Assembly (NCBI GenBank): GCA_037134895.1
Contig: JBAXLI010000001.1
Location: 62,001-126,000 of the forward strand
Source of the DNA: CAIRDP01 sp037134895
Lineage (GTDB): Bacteria; Bacteroidota; Bacteroidia; Bacteroidales; FEN-979
DNA length: 64,000 nt
Reading direction: 5' to 3'
This document shows positions 35,620-45,376 of the stretch, piece after piece. A program made the position numbers and the translations under genes. The notes below the pieces were generated by a model, which saw only the letters and a program-made list of their open reading frames with translations, did no database searches and had not been told where the DNA came from. Every line of letters starts with the position of its first letter. Positions within the stretch are counted from its first letter, which is position 1.

Positions 35620-36336
35620 ATGAATACAATCCGGCTTTCCCTCACAGTGTTTTGTTTATTTGTTGTCCATCCCGGAATACAGGCCCAGTTTCTTCAGGAC
35701 GCAATGAAGATAGTCAACCAGGGAAGTACAGGCCTCTCAGAACAGGATGCGGTTTCGGGTATCAGGGAGGCTTTGGCCAAAGGGACGGCCGACGCTGTTG
35801 CCATGGTGTCAAAGCCGGATGGTTATTTTATGAATCCTCAGATAAAGATTCCATTCCCTGAAGAAGCCAGGAGCATTGAAGCAAAGCTGCGGTCTATTGG
35901 CTTCGGAGCCAAGGTGGATGAGCTGATCCTTACTATCAACCGGGCTGCAGAGGATGCCTCCAAAAGCGCACAACCAATTTTCATCGCCGCAATCAGGGGG
36001 ATGAATATTTCGGATGCGCTCGATATTGTAAAGGGTAAGAATGATGCAGCAACCCAATACCTAGCAAAAACCACTACGCCGGAACTCAGGAAGAAGTTCA
36101 GTCCGGTCATCAAAGCTTCCCTCGACAAGGTTGATGCTACAAGGCTTTGGGAAGAAGTGATCACTGTCTACAACCAGATCCCGTTTGTTACCAGGCAAAA
36201 TCCTGATCTTGCAGCTTATGTCACCGATAAAGCGATCAGTGGCATGTTTACCATGATAGCGAAGGAGGAGATGAAAATCAGGCAAGACCCCGCGGCCCGT
36301 TCAACTGAAATTCTGAAAAAAGTTTTTGGGAATTAA
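35620..36336 (+). CDS. DUF4197-domain exported protein
   Basis: A 238-residue protein with a signal peptide (MNTIRLSLTVFCLFVVHPGI, cleaved near IQAQ) and one DUF4197 domain over nearly the whole mature chain. Family marks: DAVSGIREALAKGTADAV, FMNPQIKIPFPEEAR, MNISDALDIVKGKNDAATQYL and TDKAISGMFTMIAKEE. The family is common in periplasmic proteins of Bacteroidota and Proteobacteria, helical, and without known function. Follows the terminator of the gene upstream and precedes the TPR kinase gene. Confidence 0.9.
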   Translation: MNTIRLSLTVFCLFVVHPGIQAQFLQDAMKIVNQGSTGLSEQDAVSGIREALAKGTADAVAMVSKPDGYFMNPQIKIPFPEEARSIEAKLRSIGFGAKVDELILTINRAAEDASKSAQPIFIAAIRGMNISDALDIVKGKNDAATQYLAKTTTPELRKKFSPVIKASLDKVDATRLWEEVITVYNQIPFVTRQNPDLAAYVTDKAISGMFTMIAKEEMKIRQDPAARSTEILKKVFGN

Positions 36337-36369
36337 ACCAGGCTATTCTTTTTTAACAAATTACTTCCT

Positions 36370-36377
36370 TACATTTG
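36370..36377 (+). promoter_or_regulatory. Putative -7 promoter element (TACATTTG)
   Basis: Exact TAnnTTTG match 25 bases before the kinase ATG at 36402. It overlaps an in-frame TTG at 36375, which is therefore an unlikely start. A T-rich stretch lies at the -33 position. Confidence 0.45.
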
Positions 36378-36401
36378 CTTAACAAACCCCATTATATAGC
36401 A

Positions 36402-38333
36402 ATGCGGATCATTTTTGCCGGTCTTTTGGTAGTTCTCAGTTTCTCTCAAACACCTGCCCAGAAGTACGGCAGGCCTTTGATTGATTCTCTTTACATTGAG
36501 GTAGACAAAGTGAAGGATGATACTGCAAAAGTCAGGCTTCTTTCGGCAATCTGTTATGAACTGCGGAACATAAATCCCAGGGAGGCTTTGAAGCCAGGTC
36601 AGAAGGCCCTGGATCTTGCCAGGAAGATCAATTTTGAGTATGGCAAGGGACTGGCCCAGTTTTCACTCACTTACATCTATCATATTTTATCGAGGCTTCC
36701 CGAATCGATAGACCATGCTCTCAAGGCGCAGGAGGTGTTTGAGGCAACCGGTGACAAGAACTACCTCTGCGCCACTTACCTTATGCTTGCCTATCTCTAT
36801 AAGGATCTTGACAAGAGTATTACCAGGGGATATATGCAAAAAGCCACGGCATTACTGCCTTATTTAAATAGTGTTTTATGGAAGGCCAGGAATTTCGGTA
36901 CTCTTGGCAATAATTACAGGAACCTCGGCCAGTTTGATTCGGCAGAAAAGTATATGCAGATCCACCTGAGCCTAAGTGAAGAATATAACCTGAAGGGAGA
37001 GATCATGGTTGTGAGGAATCGTTTCGGATATCTGTATATGGCCCAGTCGAAACTTGATACTGCATTTCTCCTGATCAAGGAAGGGCTGGAATACTTCAGG
37101 TCTATCGGATCAACCCGCATGGTGGCTGAGAACTCAACGACCCTGGGCAAGATTCGCTTGAAACAGAGCAGGGAACCAGGGCCCATGAAAAAGAAGTACC
37201 TGGAGGAAGCCGAAGAGTTTGGGCTTGAAGGGCTCAGTACATCCTGCGACCTGGGATACCTGATTCAGAGATATACGGCAAGCCGGCTGCTTTCTGATAT
37301 TTATACTGCCGAAGGCAAAGACGATATGGCCTTGTCATTCCTGAGGGCCGCCTTCAATGATTATGACAGCATTTACGGAGCACAGGTAGTAAGCAGAGCT
37401 TCATTCCTGAGCTGGAAGAATGAGGAAGCATTAAGGGAAAAGCAGGTTGAACTGCTGCAGCTACGCAACAGGCAGCAAAAGGTAATAATATTTGGTGCTG
37501 CTTTTGGAATCATTATTCTTTTCATAGTTGTTTTAAATATCATCAACAGCAGGAAAAGGCTCAGAAAAGCCTACCTTATTGAGAACAGGCAGAAGGAGAG
37601 AATTTCCAGAGTCCTCAGTGAGCTGGAAGCCACAAACCAGGAACTGGAGGCTTTTTCATACTCGGTATCACATGACCTCAGAGCCCCTGTAAGGAGGATA
37701 GAAAGTTTATGCGGTTTCCTGAACGAAGATTATGCTGGTATCATTGATGATTCAGGAAAGGATATTCTCAGACATATATCGGATTCAACGGCCTTAATGA
37801 ACAAGCTTATCGAAGACCTGCTGAAATTGTCAAGAATCACCCGTCAGACTGTAATGATGGCTCCATGCAGCATCAGCGAAATAGCTGAAAAGGTCTTCTC
37901 AGACCTAAGGCTCACCTACCCTGAGCATCAGGTTAATTGCAAGGTTGAACCCAATATCATCGTTCAGGGAGATGTCAGGCTTCTGCAGATAGCAATGCAA
38001 AACCTTCTCGACAATGCCTGGAAATACAGCAGCCTGACCGAGTATCCCGAAATTACTGTTGGCAGTGAAGAAAGGGAAAACAAAAAGTTCATTTTTATCA
38101 GGGATAATGGCGTGGGTTTTGACATGGCCCATGCTGCCAATTTATTTACACCATTCCAAAGGCTTCACAGCGAGGAGCACTTCAAGGGAACCGGTATCGG
38201 CCTTGCTACTGTGAAAAGGATCATTGTAAAGCACGGTGGCACCATATCCGCCCAAAGCGAACCAGGAAAAGGAACGACCTTCAGTTTCACGCTTTATAAT
38301 GACCCGGCAGTATTAAACGTTTCCGGGAAATAA
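36402..38333 (+). CDS. TPR-type membrane sensor histidine kinase
   Basis: A 643-residue kinase starting at the ATG 36402 (MRIIFAGLLVVLSFSQTPAQ is a signal peptide). The periplasmic part, about residues 25-350, is built from TPR-like helical repeats (AREALKPGQKAL-type, YGKGLAQFSLTYIYHIL). One transmembrane helix lies at about 362-382, then a coiled coil, HisKA with phospho-His424 in SYSVSHDLRAPVRR, and HATPase_c with the N-box NLLDNAWKYSS, IRDNGVGFDM and GTGIGLATVKRII. The HisKA sequence is like those of phytochrome-like kinases. No response regulator is next to it, so it is an orphan kinase. Signal unknown. Confidence 0.9.
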   Translation: MRIIFAGLLVVLSFSQTPAQKYGRPLIDSLYIEVDKVKDDTAKVRLLSAICYELRNINPREALKPGQKALDLARKINFEYGKGLAQFSLTYIYHILSRLPESIDHALKAQEVFEATGDKNYLCATYLMLAYLYKDLDKSITRGYMQKATALLPYLNSVLWKARNFGTLGNNYRNLGQFDSAEKYMQIHLSLSEEYNLKGEIMVVRNRFGYLYMAQSKLDTAFLLIKEGLEYFRSIGSTRMVAENSTTLGKIRLKQSREPGPMKKKYLEEAEEFGLEGLSTSCDLGYLIQRYTASRLLSDIYTAEGKDDMALSFLRAAFNDYDSIYGAQVVSRASFLSWKNEEALREKQVELLQLRNRQQKVIIFGAAFGIIILFIVVLNIINSRKRLRKAYLIENRQKERISRVLSELEATNQELEAFSYSVSHDLRAPVRRIESLCGFLNEDYAGIIDDSGKDILRHISDSTALMNKLIEDLLKLSRITRQTVMMAPCSISEIAEKVFSDLRLTYPEHQVNCKVEPNIIVQGDVRLLQIAMQNLLDNAWKYSSLTEYPEITVGSEERENKKFIFIRDNGVGFDMAHAANLFTPFQRLHSEEHFKGTGIGLATVKRIIVKHGGTISAQSEPGKGTTFSFTLYNDPAVLNVSGK

Positions 38334-38334
38334 C

Positions 38335-39765
38335 CTATTTCTTCCCCCAGGTTATCAGGAAAGGCAGTCCTGAAAACAGAATCGTCCCTCCAAGTACCAA
38401 TCCTACATATTGAACAGGGCTTCCCACGGCGAGTTGTGAAGGAGGGAAGAAGGATACTATAAAAGCGAAGAGCACAGCAAGAAATCCAAGTCCGGCAATA
38501 ACCCACATTCCGCTTGTACCTCCCGGGACTTTATAAGAGCGGGAGAGCCCGGGTTGTGTATATCTGAGGCGGATGCCTGCCGCATACATGAGCATATACA
38601 TGATCAGGTATAAGCCTATTGTAAGAGCACCAAGTAAAAAGAATGCAACGCCCACATTCGGGATGATGAAATAGATGGAGGCGAGGAGGGTGACGATCAG
38701 CCCCTGTACGATAAGAATATTCTGCTGAATGCCATTTTTATTGACTTTTGCCAGTTCTTTCGGCAACAGCCCGTCCTTCGCGGTCCATAATAAACCACGG
38801 CTTGGCCCTGCGATCCATGAGATCACACTCCCCAAAACACCAAATGCCATCAGGAGGCAAATTACAGGCAACAGCCATTTTATTCCCATGCTGACAAAAA
38901 TATTTTCAAAGGCCTGCATGAGCCCTGATTGCAGAGTTATTTTGCTTTCGGGCAGAACGATTGAAATAGCCAGGGAGCCCAGGATCTGCAGGAAGAAAAT
39001 AAGAGCAGCGGCAAGCAGAAGGACTTTGGGAAATTGTTTTGAAGGGTTCTTTAATTCATTGGCATGCACTGCCTGGACTTCAATCCCCGCAAAAATCAAT
39101 ATGACTGCTGCCAGGAAAGTGACATTATCAAGGCTGGTAATATGCGGAAACCACCGCGGATGTGAGAAGCCGTTAAGCAGATATGCAGAAGTAGTATCTA
39201 CTGCGGATGGGTGAAGAAAAGCCAAAGGATTTCCCTGCACAATGTAAATAATGGTAAAAATAATCAGTACGGCTCCCGGGATGACTGTTCCAAGGAGGAA
39301 ACCGTAACTTGCGATTTTAGACATTAATTGTGTGCCATTCAAGGTGATGATGGTTGAAATCCAGTAAACGACGATGCAGAAAATTCCAACGTAGGTGCCG
39401 TTATTACTGAGTTCAGGCTTACCGATCATATAGGCAATAATTGCAGCGGCGAACCCCAGAAGTATAGGATAATATGCAACATTCTGTATCCATTGCAGCC
39501 AGATCGCAAGAAACCCTAATTTTTTATGAAATGCTTCTTTAACCCAGGTATACACACCCCCCCCCGTAGTTCCGAAGGCACCGCCCAGTTCAGCCGAGAC
39601 CATTGAAGCGGGTATCAGAAACAGTACCGTCCCGAACAGCACATAGAAAAACATTGTTAACTCTTCAAGAGCCATAAAAGAGAGTCCGCGAAGGCTGAAT
39701 ACAGCAGCACCCGTCATAAATACCAGACGGGTGGTGGTCATGTTGACATTTTTTGAAGGTTCCAT
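38335..39765 (-). CDS. gadC: Glutamate:GABA antiporter-like APC-family transporter
   Basis: A 476-residue membrane protein of the amino acid-polyamine-organocation family, with about 12 hydrophobic segments. The start of helix 1 (LVFMTGAAVFSLRGLSFMA) and the loop GTTGGGVYTWVKEAF fit the GadC/YjeM branch. It lies 25 bases downstream of glutamate decarboxylase, the gadBC order, and should exchange external glutamate for internal GABA during acid stress. The symbol rests on that context. The first glycine-rich loop is encoded through a run of nine G on the coding strand (39557-39565). The C-terminal plug of E. coli GadC is not obvious. Confidence 0.82.
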   Translation of the reverse strand: MEPSKNVNMTTTRLVFMTGAAVFSLRGLSFMALEELTMFFYVLFGTVLFLIPASMVSAELGGAFGTTGGGVYTWVKEAFHKKLGFLAIWLQWIQNVAYYPILLGFAAAIIAYMIGKPELSNNGTYVGIFCIVVYWISTIITLNGTQLMSKIASYGFLLGTVIPGAVLIIFTIIYIVQGNPLAFLHPSAVDTTSAYLLNGFSHPRWFPHITSLDNVTFLAAVILIFAGIEVQAVHANELKNPSKQFPKVLLLAAALIFFLQILGSLAISIVLPESKITLQSGLMQAFENIFVSMGIKWLLPVICLLMAFGVLGSVISWIAGPSRGLLWTAKDGLLPKELAKVNKNGIQQNILIVQGLIVTLLASIYFIIPNVGVAFFLLGALTIGLYLIMYMLMYAAGIRLRYTQPGLSRSYKVPGGTSGMWVIAGLGFLAVLFAFIVSFFPPSQLAVGSPVQYVGLVLGGTILFSGLPFLITWGKK

Positions 39766-39790
39766 GATGTTCCCTGATTAAGACCGTGAA

Positions 39791-41185
39791 CTAATTATGA
39801 TTAAATACTTTGACTTCTTCAACTCCCTTTGAATTATCAACAGGGTGTTTCTCAAACCAGGCAAGGGCTCTTTCAAAATCTGCAATCAGCAGATCGGCCA
39901 TGTCCCGACTGAATCCATGCCTGATCAAAACTCTTTGTACAACGAGGTCTTCACAGTTTGAAGGCATGGAATATGAAGCAATTTGCCACCCTCTGCTGCG
40001 CAAACGGTCCGAAAGATCATACAGGGTAAAACCGACTTTCGCATCTTTTTTCAACGTCCAGCATGCACCCGGCAGACCTCCCTTTCCGTCATAAATGATT
40101 TCAAACACTTTCATCTTTTCCATTTTCCGGGCAATATAGGTCGCATGGTCGGCACAGGCCTGCTGTATTCTCCTGTATCCTTCCTTGCCCAGGCGAAGAA
40201 AGTTATAATACTGGGCAACGATTTGTCCGCCAGGCCTTGAAAAATTAAGTGCAAAGGTTGGCATATTACCACCTAGATAGTTTACCTCGAAGACCAGTCC
40301 TTCGGGCAGATCTGATTTCTCACGCCAGATGACCCAGCCAACGCCGAGTGGTGAAAGACCAAACTTATGACCCGATGCATTGATCGATTTTACCCTCGGC
40401 AGGCGGAAATCCCAAACCAGGTCAGGTGTAAGGAAGGGAGCGACGAAGCCACCGCTTGCGCCATCGACATGGATCGGAATATCAAGCCCTGTATTTTTCT
40501 GTAACTGATCCAATGCGTCATTGATGGCTTTCACATCTTCGTACTGGCAGGTGAACGTGACACCAAGAGTAGGAACAACTCCTATGGTGTTTTCGTCGCA
40601 GCGTTTCAGCACTTCCTCTGCATTCATCAGCAGGCGCCCATGTTCCATAGGAATCTGCCGTAATTCAACATCAAAATACCGGGCAAATTTTTCCCAGCAA
40701 ACCTGTACCGGCCCGGTTACCAGGTTTGGTTTTGAACTGTCTTTTCCTGCAGCTTTCATTTTTTCGCGCCAGCGCCATTTCATGGCCAGTCCGCCGCACA
40801 TGGCTGCCTCACTTGATCCGGTGGTTGAACAGCCGATGGTGTTCTTGCTTTTTGGTGAATTCCAGAGATCAGCGATCATGTGTACGCAACGTTCTTCTAT
40901 TGCTGCTGTCTGCGGATATTCATCCTTGTCAATCATATTCTTGTCAAGACATTCATCCATGATCTTATGGATCTCTGAATCCAGCCAGGTCGAACAAAAA
41001 GTGGCAAGGTTAAGCCTGGAGTTTCCGTCAATCATAAGTTCATCATGAATGATTGAATACACGTCTTCACTATTGCTGTCTTTTTCGGGTATTCTGTATT
41101 TTGGAATGCTGATTCGCAGGCCGGTTGAAGTGTATATATCTTCCTCTATCTTTCCAAGGATTTTTTCTTTCTCATGCAGTGCCAT
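39791..41185 (-). CDS. gadB: Glutamate decarboxylase
   Basis: A 464-residue PLP-dependent enzyme that turns glutamate into GABA and CO2, consuming a proton. The PLP lysine is Lys274 in INASGHKFGLSPLGVGW, at the same place as E. coli GadB Lys276; other marks are TTGSSEAAMCGGLAMKWRW near residue 120 and IHVDGASGGFVAPF. Total length matches E. coli (466). The C-terminal tail ends FNHN; in E. coli a C-terminal histidine (His465) closes the active site at neutral pH, so the terminal His may serve the same, by analogy. First gene of a two-gene unit with the antiporter. A -7 box lies 43 bases upstream. Confidence 0.95.
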   Translation of the reverse strand: MALHEKEKILGKIEEDIYTSTGLRISIPKYRIPEKDSNSEDVYSIIHDELMIDGNSRLNLATFCSTWLDSEIHKIMDECLDKNMIDKDEYPQTAAIEERCVHMIADLWNSPKSKNTIGCSTTGSSEAAMCGGLAMKWRWREKMKAAGKDSSKPNLVTGPVQVCWEKFARYFDVELRQIPMEHGRLLMNAEEVLKRCDENTIGVVPTLGVTFTCQYEDVKAINDALDQLQKNTGLDIPIHVDGASGGFVAPFLTPDLVWDFRLPRVKSINASGHKFGLSPLGVGWVIWREKSDLPEGLVFEVNYLGGNMPTFALNFSRPGGQIVAQYYNFLRLGKEGYRRIQQACADHATYIARKMEKMKVFEIIYDGKGGLPGACWTLKKDAKVGFTLYDLSDRLRSRGWQIASYSMPSNCEDLVVQRVLIRHGFSRDMADLLIADFERALAWFEKHPVDNSKGVEEVKVFNHN

Positions 41186-41227
41186 AATATCAAGGTTTAG
41201 TAAGGAGTGGATGGATTATTATTTTCT

Positions 41228-41235
41228 CAAAGTTA
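41228..41235 (-). promoter_or_regulatory. Putative -7 promoter element (TAACTTTG) of gadBC
   Basis: Exact TAnnTTTG match on the minus strand 43 bases before the gadB start, predicting a leader of about 36 bases. No clear -33 box. Confidence 0.42.
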
Positions 41236-41271
41236 ATATTTATTAATGCAATATCACGAAATATTGATCAA

Positions 41272-42288
41272 TCATTTCCTGTGTTTCTTTTCATGAGCGT
41301 CGTCCATTCTCAGCACCAGTTTTTCTGCGCCTCCCTGGCCGTGTTCCTCAAGATCCATGAATAGCCCCTGATCTGTAAGATCAAGAGGATAGGAATGTTC
41401 CCAATCATGGCAAGCTATCTGATGGAGGCGGCGGACAATATCGTCGTCGTGGACTTCGATAGCCAGTTCACGACGGTCATCGAAACTGCCAGGAGCAAGG
41501 TTGATCGAGCCCACGATAGCATGAAGGCCGTCGGCCAGCAGCATCTTCCCATGCAGTTTCAGGTGTTTCAGCTTGTGTATTTTGACGCCCACGTCGTCCA
41601 TGATACGCAGACCACCAATGCCTTCGATGATCTTTTCCTTTTTCAGGGAATGCGGAGGGCGTGCCATGAGATGGATTTTAACGCCGCGTTCCCGGGCGCG
41701 AACAAGACGCTCAATAATGACCGTATCCTGGTAACGCTCGTTTTGAATAAACAAGGTGTGTTTCACCTCATCAATAAACTGGGCGATACGTTCACGCCCA
41801 TTGGCGGGACACCAGATCAGGTGAGCGCTCAGTCCGGGCTTGAATTCCTGGCGATTCCAGTCGGCATCGAAGCAGGAGATGACTTCGCTGACCCCGTTTG
41901 GATGTGTTGTAGTGATAGCGTAGTCGCGGGTTTCAGTCAAATTCTGCGTAACCCAGTTGAGTGATTTCACAAACGCTACTGCTTCATCCACTACCATAGA
42001 TTTTTCATGGGTGATGCCGAAGCCGGGGTTGCTGTCTTTCACTTCGATGCCTGCCTGAATCAGGGCCTTTCGAACTATCTCGTTATCGTCTTCACCGTCG
42101 CGGCGGGCTGCGTTCAACATCACGCGGACTTTCACCCCGCGTTGGTGTGCGGCAACGACTGCATTAAGAAGATCCTGGTCAGAGAAGACGAACATTTTGA
42201 CCTGAAGCGATTTCTTTGCTGCGTTAATCGCATCAAGGAAAGGTTTTGAAGATTCATCAGGCAGAACGATCAAAGAACGGGTTGACAT
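41272..42288 (-). CDS. Phospholipase D-like protein with two HKD motifs
   Basis: A 338-residue soluble protein of the phospholipase D/cardiolipin synthase superfamily. Both HxKxxxxD motifs are intact: HEKSMVVD near residue 94 with the following SLNW, and HGKMLLAD near residue 246 followed by VGSINLAPGSFDDRRE. It lacks the N-terminal transmembrane helices of cardiolipin synthase, so a role in cleaving or transferring phosphodiesters in the cytoplasm or periphery is possible. It lies 12 bases downstream of the ABC exporter gene and seems to be its partner. The substrate cannot be told. Confidence 0.88.
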   Translation of the reverse strand: MSTRSLIVLPDESSKPFLDAINAAKKSLQVKMFVFSDQDLLNAVVAAHQRGVKVRVMLNAARRDGEDDNEIVRKALIQAGIEVKDSNPGFGITHEKSMVVDEAVAFVKSLNWVTQNLTETRDYAITTTHPNGVSEVISCFDADWNRQEFKPGLSAHLIWCPANGRERIAQFIDEVKHTLFIQNERYQDTVIIERLVRARERGVKIHLMARPPHSLKKEKIIEGIGGLRIMDDVGVKIHKLKHLKLHGKMLLADGLHAIVGSINLAPGSFDDRRELAIEVHDDDIVRRLHQIACHDWEHSYPLDLTDQGLFMDLEEHGQGGAEKLVLRMDDAHEKKHRK

Positions 42289-42300
42289 AAGTTTTCAGAT

Positions 42301-44157
42301 TTAGGAAAGCGAAGTGGCTCCGGCCTGGATAAGGTAAAGCCCGGCATATATTTTGTTTAGGCTGATCAGTTCATCATGAGTACCCTCTTCGGCGACAATG
42401 CCGCCTTTGAGGACCGCAATTTTATCGGCATCCCGGATAGTACTCAGCCGGTGTGCGATCGTTATGACTGTACGGCCTTTCATAAGGCATTCAAGGGCTT
42501 CCATGACCAGCTTCTCCGACTCGGTATCGAGAGCAGCCGTTGGTTCATCGAGAATGAGAATGGGAGCGTTGCGAAGGATAGCACGGGCAATTCCAATCCG
42601 CTGACGCTGACCCCCTGAGAGTGTCAGTCCGCGCTCACCAACCTGCGTATCATACCCAAATGGCATTTGTAAGATGAACTCATGAGCGTTGGCAAAATGC
42701 GCGGCTTCAACGATCTTTTCAGGTTTTGCATCGGGACAGCCGTAGGCAATATTTTCACGAACAGAACCTGCAAAAAGAACCGTGTCCTGAAGAACGAAGC
42801 CAATCTGCTCACGAAGGAGAGTGAGTTTGTATCCTTTGACATCCAGGCCATCGATCAGCACCCTGCCTGAATTCGGATCATAGTAACGGGGAATAAGACT
42901 GAGAACTGTTGACTTGCCTCCACCTGTAGGGCCGCAAATGCCAACACGCTGACCCGCTTTTATTATGAGGTTGATATCTCTCAGTACAGGAGAAACAGGG
43001 TCATATGAAAAGGCAACATGTTCGAAAGTAATCTCGCCGCGGAGTTTGCCGGGAGCCCGAGCATCGGGTTTCTGAGGAATGATCGTATCGGAGTCGAGAA
43101 TAGTGAGTATACGTTCCATTCCTACCGTAGCCTGTGCAATAACATTGGTCATTTTTGCAAGGTCCTGCACCGGCTTAAAGAATTTGCTGAGATAAGAGAG
43201 GAATACGGTCAAAGCGCCTATTGTCATTGCATCACTAAGGATCAAACCTGCGCCTCGCCAGAGGACAAAGGCAACACATGCAGAGATTGTCACCGAAACA
43301 ATAGGTGACAGCAATGATTTAACGCGCCGGGCTTTAAGGGCAGCCTGGACGGTCTCCATGCTTGCCTCTTTAAGACGATCCTCTTCCATATCCTGGCGCC
43401 CGAACGCCTTGACAGACCTGACAGATTCCAATCCTTGCTGAACTACGGCCAGGATGTCGCTCTGGTGCTTTCGCACCTCATGGGTCGCCTTTTTAACCGC
43501 TTTGTTAAATCGCGCGACAAAAAGTAACAGGAAGGGTGTAACGCCAACTGCAACCAATGCGAAGTCGAAATTAAGATAGATCATTACGACCAACATCCCA
43601 AGTATTGTGAGGGAATCGACGAGTATGCCAAGCAATGCTGTCGAAGCGAAGCTCTGAATAGTGCCGACATCGGTGGTGATCGTACTAAGCAGGTTGCCGA
43701 TCTTATGCGTATCGTAATACTTCAGAGAGAGCCTGTGCAGATGATGATAAAGCTGCTGGCGCAGATCATTTGCAACGTATTGTGCAACACTTTCTGTAAA
43801 GTAGTTGTCAAGATACCCTGCAATCGCCCCAATCACGGCGATAATCACGGTGCAAACTGCCGCCGCCGCTGCTAACGCCATTGTTGTTTCGCCAAACGAA
43901 GCATCACGAATCCAGACCATGAAATCGGGGAGTTTTTGATTCCCGATCACATTATCAATAATGATTTTCAGGGGCCAGGGTGCAGTTATGCTCATAAGAG
44001 TCTCCAGCAGCATAGCTGAGAATACCACAATAAGCCAGCCATAATAAGGTCTGATTAGGTTGAAAACCAATCGAATCATTTTCTTGCCCGAACTGTCTGA
44101 TGGTTGTTTAATGAATTCCGGAGCGGGTTTCGGAATAGCAGTGTCGGAGGTTTGCAC
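42301..44157 (-). CDS. ABC exporter with fused membrane and ATPase domains (MsbA-like)
   Basis: A 618-residue half-transporter, expected to work as a homodimer. Residues about 40-340 form the six-helix ABC_membrane domain (YGWLIVVFSAMLLETLMSI onwards). The ATPase domain carries Walker A in GPTGGGKSTVLSLI, the Q-loop, signature LSGGQRQRIGIARA, Walker B in ILILDEPTAALD and the switch histidine in TIAHRLSTIRDAD. The start is a GTG. Candidates for cargo are lipids, peptides or drugs; the adjacent phospholipase D-like gene favours a lipid, which is inference. It lies 40 bases downstream of the ABC-2 permease genes, but with its own ATPase it need not work with them. Confidence 0.92.
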   Translation of the reverse strand: MQTSDTAIPKPAPEFIKQPSDSSGKKMIRLVFNLIRPYYGWLIVVFSAMLLETLMSITAPWPLKIIIDNVIGNQKLPDFMVWIRDASFGETTMALAAAAAVCTVIIAVIGAIAGYLDNYFTESVAQYVANDLRQQLYHHLHRLSLKYYDTHKIGNLLSTITTDVGTIQSFASTALLGILVDSLTILGMLVVMIYLNFDFALVAVGVTPFLLLFVARFNKAVKKATHEVRKHQSDILAVVQQGLESVRSVKAFGRQDMEEDRLKEASMETVQAALKARRVKSLLSPIVSVTISACVAFVLWRGAGLILSDAMTIGALTVFLSYLSKFFKPVQDLAKMTNVIAQATVGMERILTILDSDTIIPQKPDARAPGKLRGEITFEHVAFSYDPVSPVLRDINLIIKAGQRVGICGPTGGGKSTVLSLIPRYYDPNSGRVLIDGLDVKGYKLTLLREQIGFVLQDTVLFAGSVRENIAYGCPDAKPEKIVEAAHFANAHEFILQMPFGYDTQVGERGLTLSGGQRQRIGIARAILRNAPILILDEPTAALDTESEKLVMEALECLMKGRTVITIAHRLSTIRDADKIAVLKGGIVAEEGTHDELISLNKIYAGLYLIQAGATSLS

Positions 44158-44197
44158 TTTGACTTTTTTTGTGCCTCGTTTTCTTCAAATATAACAA

Positions 44198-45376
44198 TTA
44201 ATATCGTTGCATAACCTTAAAATTTCGCTTCAACAATAACTTCAATCTCATGTAACAAAGAATGGAAAATAGTCCCATCAGGAAAAGCATATGAAGCAGG
44301 GTTGCAAAGTTGTCGCTGAGTGTTCCGCCCTGGATAGCTACTGAAATATAAGCCCGCATAAAGGGGGTCGTGGGCAGGAGGTAAGAGATTCCCTGTATTG
44401 GAAGCGGAAGCATTGAAAACGGCCAGGTGTACCCGGTGATGAGGAAAATGGGATAGGACGAAAAGGCCAGCAGCTGAAGACAAAGCAGCTGGGATTTGAA
44501 AAATGAACCTATCCACATTGCCATAGGGATCAGTGTAAGCAGAAATACTGTGATCAGTAATGCAAGTGAAGCGGCGCTGCCTTTCAGGGCAAGATTAAAC
44601 ACTGAAAAATTAATAGTTAGTACAAACAAGGCATAACTCGCAAAGAGAATGAAATAGAACAATCCTTTCCCTATCAAGCCATGAAAGATATTGTTTCCCA
44701 CAGCTGCGAACCATTCTGCAAGGGTTTTTTTCATCCTTTCGGCCGATATGCTTTCAGCAAGGCCCAGGAGGAGGGTCTGCTGCAAAATCAGCATGAGGAG
44801 TCCGGGTAGCAGAAAAGCCCCGTAACTAGACCTTTCGTTGAACATAGGGTGATAATCAAGGTTTACAGGCATGGCCTGGCTGAGCGAGGATTGCTCGGTA
44901 TTTCCCTTCATTTCAAAATACTGCATCCTCACTCCGGCACTCACGGCGAGACAGGTCTGGGTTACCGATAAAATGAGATCACTCGATGGCAGGAACCGTC
45001 CTGCATTCACTGCCAGAATTATATTCCCCTGCCTGAGCGAAAGCACATTCTGCTCCAGTCCTTTGTCAACATAAATATAACCCTGGCAAATCCCAAGGTA
45101 CATCTGCTTCCTGGCCAGGTCGAGGGAAGGTTCCAGTATCACGTCGACCATCTGGAGGTTGTCGATTTGCTGTATCAGCAGGCGGGACAAAGCAGTCTGG
45201 TCATCATCAACCACTGCGAGCTTTACCTTTTCCTCTTCTTTATTGGAGTAAACACTTCCATAAAAAAACAAATACAGCAAAGGCGCAATAAGCAAGGTCA
45301 GAAGCAGGCTGTGATCTTTCCCGATCATATGAAGCTCCCTGAAAAAAACCGATACTATGCCTCTGAGCTTTTTCAT
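44198..45376 (-). CDS. ABC-2 type permease
   Basis: A 392-residue membrane protein of the ABC-2 permease family. A first helix (HSLLLTLLIAPLLYLFFYG) is followed by a large periplasmic domain at about 45-185, then five helices in the C-terminal half, including LLPGLLMLILQQTLLLGLAE and SYPIFLITGYTWPFSMLPLP, whose GYTWP pattern is typical of the YbhR/YhhJ type. It overlaps the second permease gene by four bases. No ATP-binding protein of the matching YbhF type is in the operon. Confidence 0.9.
   Translation of the reverse strand: MKKLRGIVSVFFRELHMIGKDHSLLLTLLIAPLLYLFFYGSVYSNKEEEKVKLAVVDDDQTALSRLLIQQIDNLQMVDVILEPSLDLARKQMYLGICQGYIYVDKGLEQNVLSLRQGNIILAVNAGRFLPSSDLILSVTQTCLAVSAGVRMQYFEMKGNTEQSSLSQAMPVNLDYHPMFNERSSYGAFLLPGLLMLILQQTLLLGLAESISAERMKKTLAEWFAAVGNNIFHGLIGKGLFYFILFASYALFVLTINFSVFNLALKGSAASLALLITVFLLTLIPMAMWIGSFFKSQLLCLQLLAFSSYPIFLITGYTWPFSMLPLPIQGISYLLPTTPFMRAYISVAIQGGTLSDNFATLLHMLFLMGLFSILCYMRLKLLLKRNFKVMQRY

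Noticed and set aside
36375..36401. TTG start for the TPR kinase
   Set aside because: It overlaps the TACATTTG -7 box, and the ATG at 36402 begins a proper signal peptide.
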